DNA of 42,037 bases from an uncultured Prevotella sp. GTDB lineage: Bacteria; Bacteroidota; Bacteroidia; Bacteroidales; Bacteroidaceae. Below, one piece after another: positions 38,302 to 42,037 of this stretch (its first letter is position 1; each line of letters opens with the position of its first letter). A program made the position numbers and the translations under genes. The DNA is taken from NCBI RefSeq assembly GCF_937863835.1, contig NZ_CALMHT010000050.1:1-42037 (forward strand), written 5' to 3'. The notes under the pieces are model-generated. The model worked only from the letters and a program-made list of their open reading frames with translations, had not been told where the DNA came from and did no database searches.

Positions 38302-38372
38302 TAAAAAAATCCGCATAAACGATAAAGTTGAGCTATTTTATTTTATTTTCATCCCTTGATAGTGTCAATACG

Positions 38373-40835
38373 TCATATAAAAAGATTCATATTAGCCTGT
38401 TCCGCACGTTCCAGATAAGAAGCTACACCGCCCAGTTGTACATTGTCTAGCAGTTCTTCCTTTTTTACACCCATTACATCCATACTCATTGTGCAGGCAA
38501 TCATTTCGACACCGTTGTCTATGGCCTGTTGAATCATCGATTCCAGACTGTCTATGCGTTTGTTCTTCATGATATGTCGCATCATCTTACTGCCGATGCC
38601 GCCCATATTCATTTTCGAAAGTGACAATGCTTTACTGTCTGATGGCAGCATCATACCGAACATTTTACCGAAAATATCCTTTTTGACAGATGGCTTCTGA
38701 CGTTTTTTGATGACATTGAGTCCCCAGAAAGTGAAAAACATAGTGACTTTCTTGCCTGTTGAGGCTGCTCCGTTTGCCAGTACAAACGAGGCGAGGGCAC
38801 GGTCTAGGTCATCGCTGAATACGATCAGGGTTTTTCCACTGTTATGGTTCAAGCCTGCAGCATTCATGATACATGCAGATGGTTGTTCTTCGCTTTTTTC
38901 CACGGTAGCCTTTACCATACCATGACTATTGTCCACATGTACAAGTTTTGCTCCAGTGATATTACACCATGCTGCCACATCTTTGGCAAAAGCGGGATCT
39001 GTAGCTTTGATTACAAGTCTGTTGCCAGGTATGAGCGCTCCATAACTCTCTTTTAGTTTCATCACCGGTCCGGGACACATCAGTCCACATGCGTCTATCT
39101 CGATGGCATCTGCCTTGACTTCTGCATCCGATGCCGGAATTTCGGTACGGATATCAATATTATGTTCCGCCGACGAGTACGATTTCCAGTCTGTCGTGGC
39201 TACGTGCCATGTCTTGAAGCCACCCGACAGATTGCGTACATCGGTGAATCCGTGCTGTACCAATATCCTGTAAGCAGTGTATCCACGCAGACCGACAGCA
39301 CAGTTAACGATGATAGGTTTATCTTTCGGCAGTTCATTGATACGTGCACGGAGACTGTCTAGCGGGATATTTATAGAACCCGGCATCACCCCAAGAGCAT
39401 ATTCATCAGTAGTGCGTACATCCAATAAGATTGTATTTTTGTCTTCAATGTCCACATCCCTCCATTGAGCAATTTTTACCTTTCCCTCAAGAATGTTTTC
39501 TGCTACGAATCCAGCCATATTCATCGGGTCTTTTGCTGCAGAATAAGGAGGAGCATAAGCCTGTTCCAGTGCTGCGAGATCGTAAACCGTACCGTGGCGT
39601 TGAATCACCTGGGCTGCCATTTCGATACGTTTGTCCACACCGTCATATCCCACTATCTGAGTGCCTAGCAGTCTGCCGTCTTTGGGCGAAAATATAATCT
39701 TTATGGACATGGATAATGCTCCGGGATAATAACCTGCGTGTGCTGAAGAGTGTGTATACGATGAAATATATTCCATCCCTTCACGTTTCAACAGTTTAGC
39801 GTTGGCACCGGCTGCAGCGACGGTGATATCAAACACTTTTGCTATAGAAGTGCCGATTGATCCGTTGTATTTTGAAAGATTACCGATAACCATATTGTCA
39901 GCAACGATACGGCCCTGTTTATTGGCTGGTCCGGCGAGAGGAATCATAGCCGGTTTACCCGTTACGCCATGAATCACTTCGCACGCATCCCCCAACGCGT
40001 ATATGTTTTCGTCAGATGTCTGCATATATTCGTTGACCGCTATACCTCGCATAGAACCGATTTTCAGTCCTGCTTCGGCAGCTAATTTCGTTTCCGGACG
40101 TACACCGATACTGAGCAGCACCATATCAACAGGCAGAGAATGTCCACTCTTCAGATGAACCACCACTTTTCCTTCTTCATCGCTGAAGCGCAGTACACCA
40201 TCACTGAGAATAAGTCGCACACCTTTGCTTGTCAATTCTTCGTGAACAATTTGAGCCATCGAGAAATCAAGAGGAGCCATAACCTGATTTGCCATCTCAA
40301 CGATAGATACATCGATACCTTGCCGATGTAGATTCTCTGCCATTTCCAGACCGATGAAGCCTCCACCCACAACAACGGCGGAAGTAGGCTTGTCTTCTAT
40401 TATATATCCTTTGATGGCATCCGTGTCGGCAACATTTCTCAATGTAAAGATCTTCTTGTTGTCAATGCCTTCGATGCCGGGACGGAGCGGTTCTGCGCCA
40501 GGTGAAAGAGCCAACTTGTCATACGTTTCAGTATAGACCTCTCCGGTTTTCAGATTTTTTACTTCAATCGATTTCATATCTGTGTGTATAGCCGTCACTT
40601 CCTGCAAAGTGCGGATGTCGATGCGGAATCTGTCAATAAACCCTTGAACCGTCTGTACAAAGAGTTTTTTACGGTCGTTAATCTCCCCACCTATATAATA
40701 CGGAAGTCCACAATTGGCATAAGAGACATATTCACCTCTTTCAAAAAGAATAATGTCAGCCTGTTCGTCAAGTCGGCGCAGACGAGCTGCTACTGTGGCA
40801 CCTCCCGCCACTCCACCTATAACTAGATATTTCAT
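38373..40835 (-). CDS. CoA-disulfide reductase-rhodanese-TusA-DsrE fusion
   Basis: This 820-residue cytosolic flavoprotein fuses four sulfur-handling modules. Residues 1-450 are a CoA-disulfide/persulfide reductase with FAD motif VIGGVAGGATVAARLRRL, redox Cys42 (NCGLPYYIGG) and NAD motif VVVGGGFIGLEMAENL. Residues 455-555 are a rhodanese with active Cys512 (NCAVGLRGYT). Residues 575-648 are a TusA domain with CPGP (Cys587). Residues 665-820 are DsrE-like with Cys781. All four expected cysteines are present. It probably reduces per- or polysulfides with NAD(P)H and hands sulfane sulfur between domains. The gene is leftward, and its upstream region shares a site with the neighbouring MarR gene. 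Confidence 0.9.
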   Translation of the reverse strand: MKYLVIGGVAGGATVAARLRRLDEQADIILFERGEYVSYANCGLPYYIGGEINDRKKLFVQTVQGFIDRFRIDIRTLQEVTAIHTDMKSIEVKNLKTGEVYTETYDKLALSPGAEPLRPGIEGIDNKKIFTLRNVADTDAIKGYIIEDKPTSAVVVGGGFIGLEMAENLHRQGIDVSIVEMANQVMAPLDFSMAQIVHEELTSKGVRLILSDGVLRFSDEEGKVVVHLKSGHSLPVDMVLLSIGVRPETKLAAEAGLKIGSMRGIAVNEYMQTSDENIYALGDACEVIHGVTGKPAMIPLAGPANKQGRIVADNMVIGNLSKYNGSIGTSIAKVFDITVAAAGANAKLLKREGMEYISSYTHSSAHAGYYPGALSMSIKIIFSPKDGRLLGTQIVGYDGVDKRIEMAAQVIQRHGTVYDLAALEQAYAPPYSAAKDPMNMAGFVAENILEGKVKIAQWRDVDIEDKNTILLDVRTTDEYALGVMPGSINIPLDSLRARINELPKDKPIIVNCAVGLRGYTAYRILVQHGFTDVRNLSGGFKTWHVATTDWKSYSSAEHNIDIRTEIPASDAEVKADAIEIDACGLMCPGPVMKLKESYGALIPGNRLVIKATDPAFAKDVAAWCNITGAKLVHVDNSHGMVKATVEKSEEQPSACIMNAAGLNHNSGKTLIVFSDDLDRALASFVLANGAASTGKKVTMFFTFWGLNVIKKRQKPSVKKDIFGKMFGMMLPSDSKALSLSKMNMGGIGSKMMRHIMKNKRIDSLESMIQQAIDNGVEMIACTMSMDVMGVKKEELLDNVQLGGVASYLERAEQANMNLFI

Positions 40836-40858
40836 AAATATATTGTTTGTATTATTAA

Positions 40859-40877
40859 TATTGTCTAATGGAAAATA
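40859..40877. promoter_or_regulatory. Putative MarR operator, fusion-gene side
   Basis: The minus strand reads TATTTTCCATTAGACAATA. It differs at one position out of 19 from the site at 41303-41321 upstream of the marR gene. It lies 24-42 bp before the start codon of the fusion gene, in the promoter or leader. The core ATTagacAAT is an inverted repeat. Confidence 0.6.
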
Positions 40878-40900
40878 AATATATAAATAGAAAATGGCAG

Positions 40901-41263
40901 TTATTTACTTACACATTTTCTAAGTTGTGCATACAGTTCGTCTGCATTGAAATCAGACTGCTTCATAGTGGTTATTTTTCTCAGGCCTGAAGTAGTAAGA
41001 GCGAAAAGCATCAGCCGCTTGTCTGCATCGCTTAGTTTTCGCTCTACAAATCCAAGTTTTTCTACGGAGTTGACAACCTTTGACACTCGTGATGGTGATA
41101 ATCCGATATACTCGCATATCTCGCCCGCAGTACGTGTCTTACCATCATATAGATAGCAAAGTACCATGGCTTCGTTGATGGTTATGCCATATTTGGTTTG
41201 AAAGTCTTTTTCAAACTTATACAGTGATTTATAGATGTCTTTTAACTCGCAGATTGATTCCAT
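40901..41263 (-). CDS. MarR family transcriptional regulator
   Basis: This small winged-helix regulator of 120 residues has the MarR core. EAMVLCYLYDGKTRTAGEICEYIGLSPSRVSKVVNSVEKLGFVERK is the helix-turn-helix and start of the wing, and SDADKRLMLFALTTSGL is the rest of the wing. Cysteines at 5, 36, 50 and 117 could serve as redox or persulfide sensors, but this is inference. It stands 65 bp upstream of the sulfur-transfer fusion gene on the same strand. An almost identical 19-bp site lies in both upstream regions, so it probably controls itself and the fusion gene. Confidence 0.88.
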   Translation of the reverse strand: MESICELKDIYKSLYKFEKDFQTKYGITINEAMVLCYLYDGKTRTAGEICEYIGLSPSRVSKVVNSVEKLGFVERKLSDADKRLMLFALTTSGLRKITTMKQSDFNADELYAQLRKCVSK

Positions 41264-41289
41264 ACTATGACTAGTTTATTAATTCGTTG

Positions 41290-41319
41290 CAAAGATAAGT
41301 AATATTTTCTATTAGACAA
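41290..41319 (-). promoter_or_regulatory. Promoter of the marR gene
   Basis: On the minus strand a TTG (41317-41319) and TATCTTTG (41290-41297) are 19 bp apart. The -33 element falls inside the 19-bp operator-like site at 41303-41321, a layout expected for autorepression. Confidence 0.65.
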
Positions 41320-41321
41320 TA
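41303..41321. promoter_or_regulatory. Putative MarR operator, autoregulatory site
   Basis: TATTTTCTATTAGACAATA contains the inverted repeat CTATT-agac-AATAG (the last G is at 41322). It matches the fusion-gene site at 18 of 19 positions. A larger perfect 11-bp inverted repeat (41301-41311 with 41330-41340, TAGAAAATATT) surrounds it, so a second half-site may exist. It covers the -33 element. Confidence 0.62.
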
Positions 41322-41393
41322 GTTTTTAGTAGAAAATATTTCTTATTAAGTTTTATTTTATCAATCAATGATGCAGATGTTCTCTGAGAATGT

Positions 41394-41804
41394 CTATGAA
41401 TATATAGTCGCTACAATAGTTCTCGTTCCCCCGTAGTTGCGATATTCGCAGAAATAGATACCTTGCCAGGTACCTAGATTAAGATGATGACGGGTGATGG
41501 GAATCGTGATACTTACCCCTGATAATACTGATTTGGCATGGGCAGGCATGTCGTCGTCTCCCTCCAGTACATGGTCGTAGAATGGTTGACATTCAGGTAC
41601 GATATCATTAAATATCTTCTCCATGTCGCTTCTTACATCCGGATCGGCATTTTCGTTGATGGCCAGACCGCAACTGGTGTGCTTTACAAACAGATTCAGC
41701 AGTCCTGTCTCAGGTAGGGTAGGCAACTGTCGCATAATATCTCCTGTGACGAGGTGGAAACCTCTGTTCATTCCGCTCAGTCTTATTTCTGTCTGTTGAA
41801 TCAT
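41394..41804 (-). CDS. YjbQ/UPF0047 family protein
   Basis: This 136-residue cytosolic protein belongs to the YjbQ family, which is annotated as having secondary thiamine-phosphate synthase activity. The family motifs are all visible: FVKHTSCGLAINENADPDVR, the His in YDHVLEGDDDMPAHAKS, and LGTWQGIYFCEYRNYGG. The true physiological function is not settled for the family. It is a single gene with its own -7 element, 130 bp upstream of marR on the same strand. Confidence 0.92.
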   Translation of the reverse strand: MIQQTEIRLSGMNRGFHLVTGDIMRQLPTLPETGLLNLFVKHTSCGLAINENADPDVRSDMEKIFNDIVPECQPFYDHVLEGDDDMPAHAKSVLSGVSITIPITRHHLNLGTWQGIYFCEYRNYGGTRTIVATIYS

Positions 41805-41833
41805 ATTCTCTTTTGTTTCTTCTATAGGTGATG

Positions 41834-41841
41834 CAAAGGTA
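41834..41841 (-). promoter_or_regulatory. -7 element of yjbQ
   Basis: The minus strand reads TACCTTTG followed by C, matching TAnnTTTG, 29 bp upstream of the yjbQ start codon. Confidence 0.5.
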
Positions 41842-42000
41842 CAACAAATTTCTTTGAATATCTCCTTTTGTTATGTATTTCGTTCAACTATTCGTATCGT
41901 TGTAGGGTGATATATTAGACTTGCGATGATTTAAGAAGTCGATACAAAATTCGTAAATATGTAAACGAAGGGTGATAAAGTAAAAAACTTTGTTATTTAT

Positions 42001-42031
42001 TTTGTGTTACGCTCAATTTGCACTAACTTTG
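42001..42031 (+). promoter_or_regulatory. Rightward promoter for a gene beyond the right edge
   Basis: TTTG (42001-42004) and TAACTTTG (42024-42031) lie 19 bp apart, a full consensus match pointing out of the window. The 192 bp between this and the yjbQ start carry no gene that I can support. Confidence 0.6.
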
Positions 42032-42037
42032 CACATT

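Noticed and set aside
41343..41393. Terminator-like GTTCT/AGAAT stem near the yjbQ end
   Set aside because: The stem is 5 bp and no T run follows on the yjbQ strand.

Overview
The window reads as chromosome of an anaerobic member of the Bacteroidales, most likely Prevotellaceae or a close relative; the family placement is inference. The direct evidence is as follows. Most promoters carry the Bacteroidota -7 element TAnnTTTG, often with a TTTG/TTG about 19 bp upstream. The ruvA-sprA junction and a cargo-type C-terminal sorting domain point to a type IX secretion system. Several proteins are of types common in Bacteroidota (DUF5020, TrkA/TrkH with Dxs, meso-diaminopimelate dehydrogenase). I see no rRNA, tRNA, CRISPR array, transposase or phage gene.

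Layout from left to right. A response regulator, a histidine kinase and a GNAT acetyltransferase form a leftward operon, divergent from an outer-membrane-type DUF5020 gene. A metY-cysK sulfur-assimilation operon follows. Next is a leftward pair made of an AAA ATPase and a DUF4435 (TOPRIM-like) protein, the same two-component architecture as PARIS-type anti-phage systems. An EamA transporter converges on a leftward group dxs-trkA-trkH-manA. A GH43-like secreted glycosidase lies between two direct copies of a structured ~62-nt repeat, followed by panE and a NUDIX hydrolase, then ddh on the other strand.

The middle is occupied by ruvA and the 7.6-kb sprA gene, the type IX secretion translocon channel. 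Converging on it is a seven-gene leftward operon hdrC-hdrB-hdrA-flxD-flxC-flxB-flxA. It encodes what looks like a complete soluble flavin-based electron-bifurcating NADH:ferredoxin/disulfide oxidoreductase of the HdrABC-FlxABCD type. The electron acceptor is unknown in an organism with neither methanogenesis nor, as far as this window shows, sulfate reduction.

The right part holds a secreted CotH-kinase/lamin-tail protein with a type IX sorting domain, nadB, and an 820-residue four-domain sulfur-transfer flavoprotein (CoA-disulfide reductase + rhodanese + TusA + DsrE). Beside it is a MarR regulator; the two upstream regions share a nearly identical 19-bp site. yjbQ closes the window. Both edges end in promoters for genes lying outside.

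The observations most worth following are the Hdr-Flx operon, the AAA/DUF4435 pair, the duplicated structured element around the GH43 gene, and the MarR operator that links the regulator to the sulfur-transfer fusion protein.
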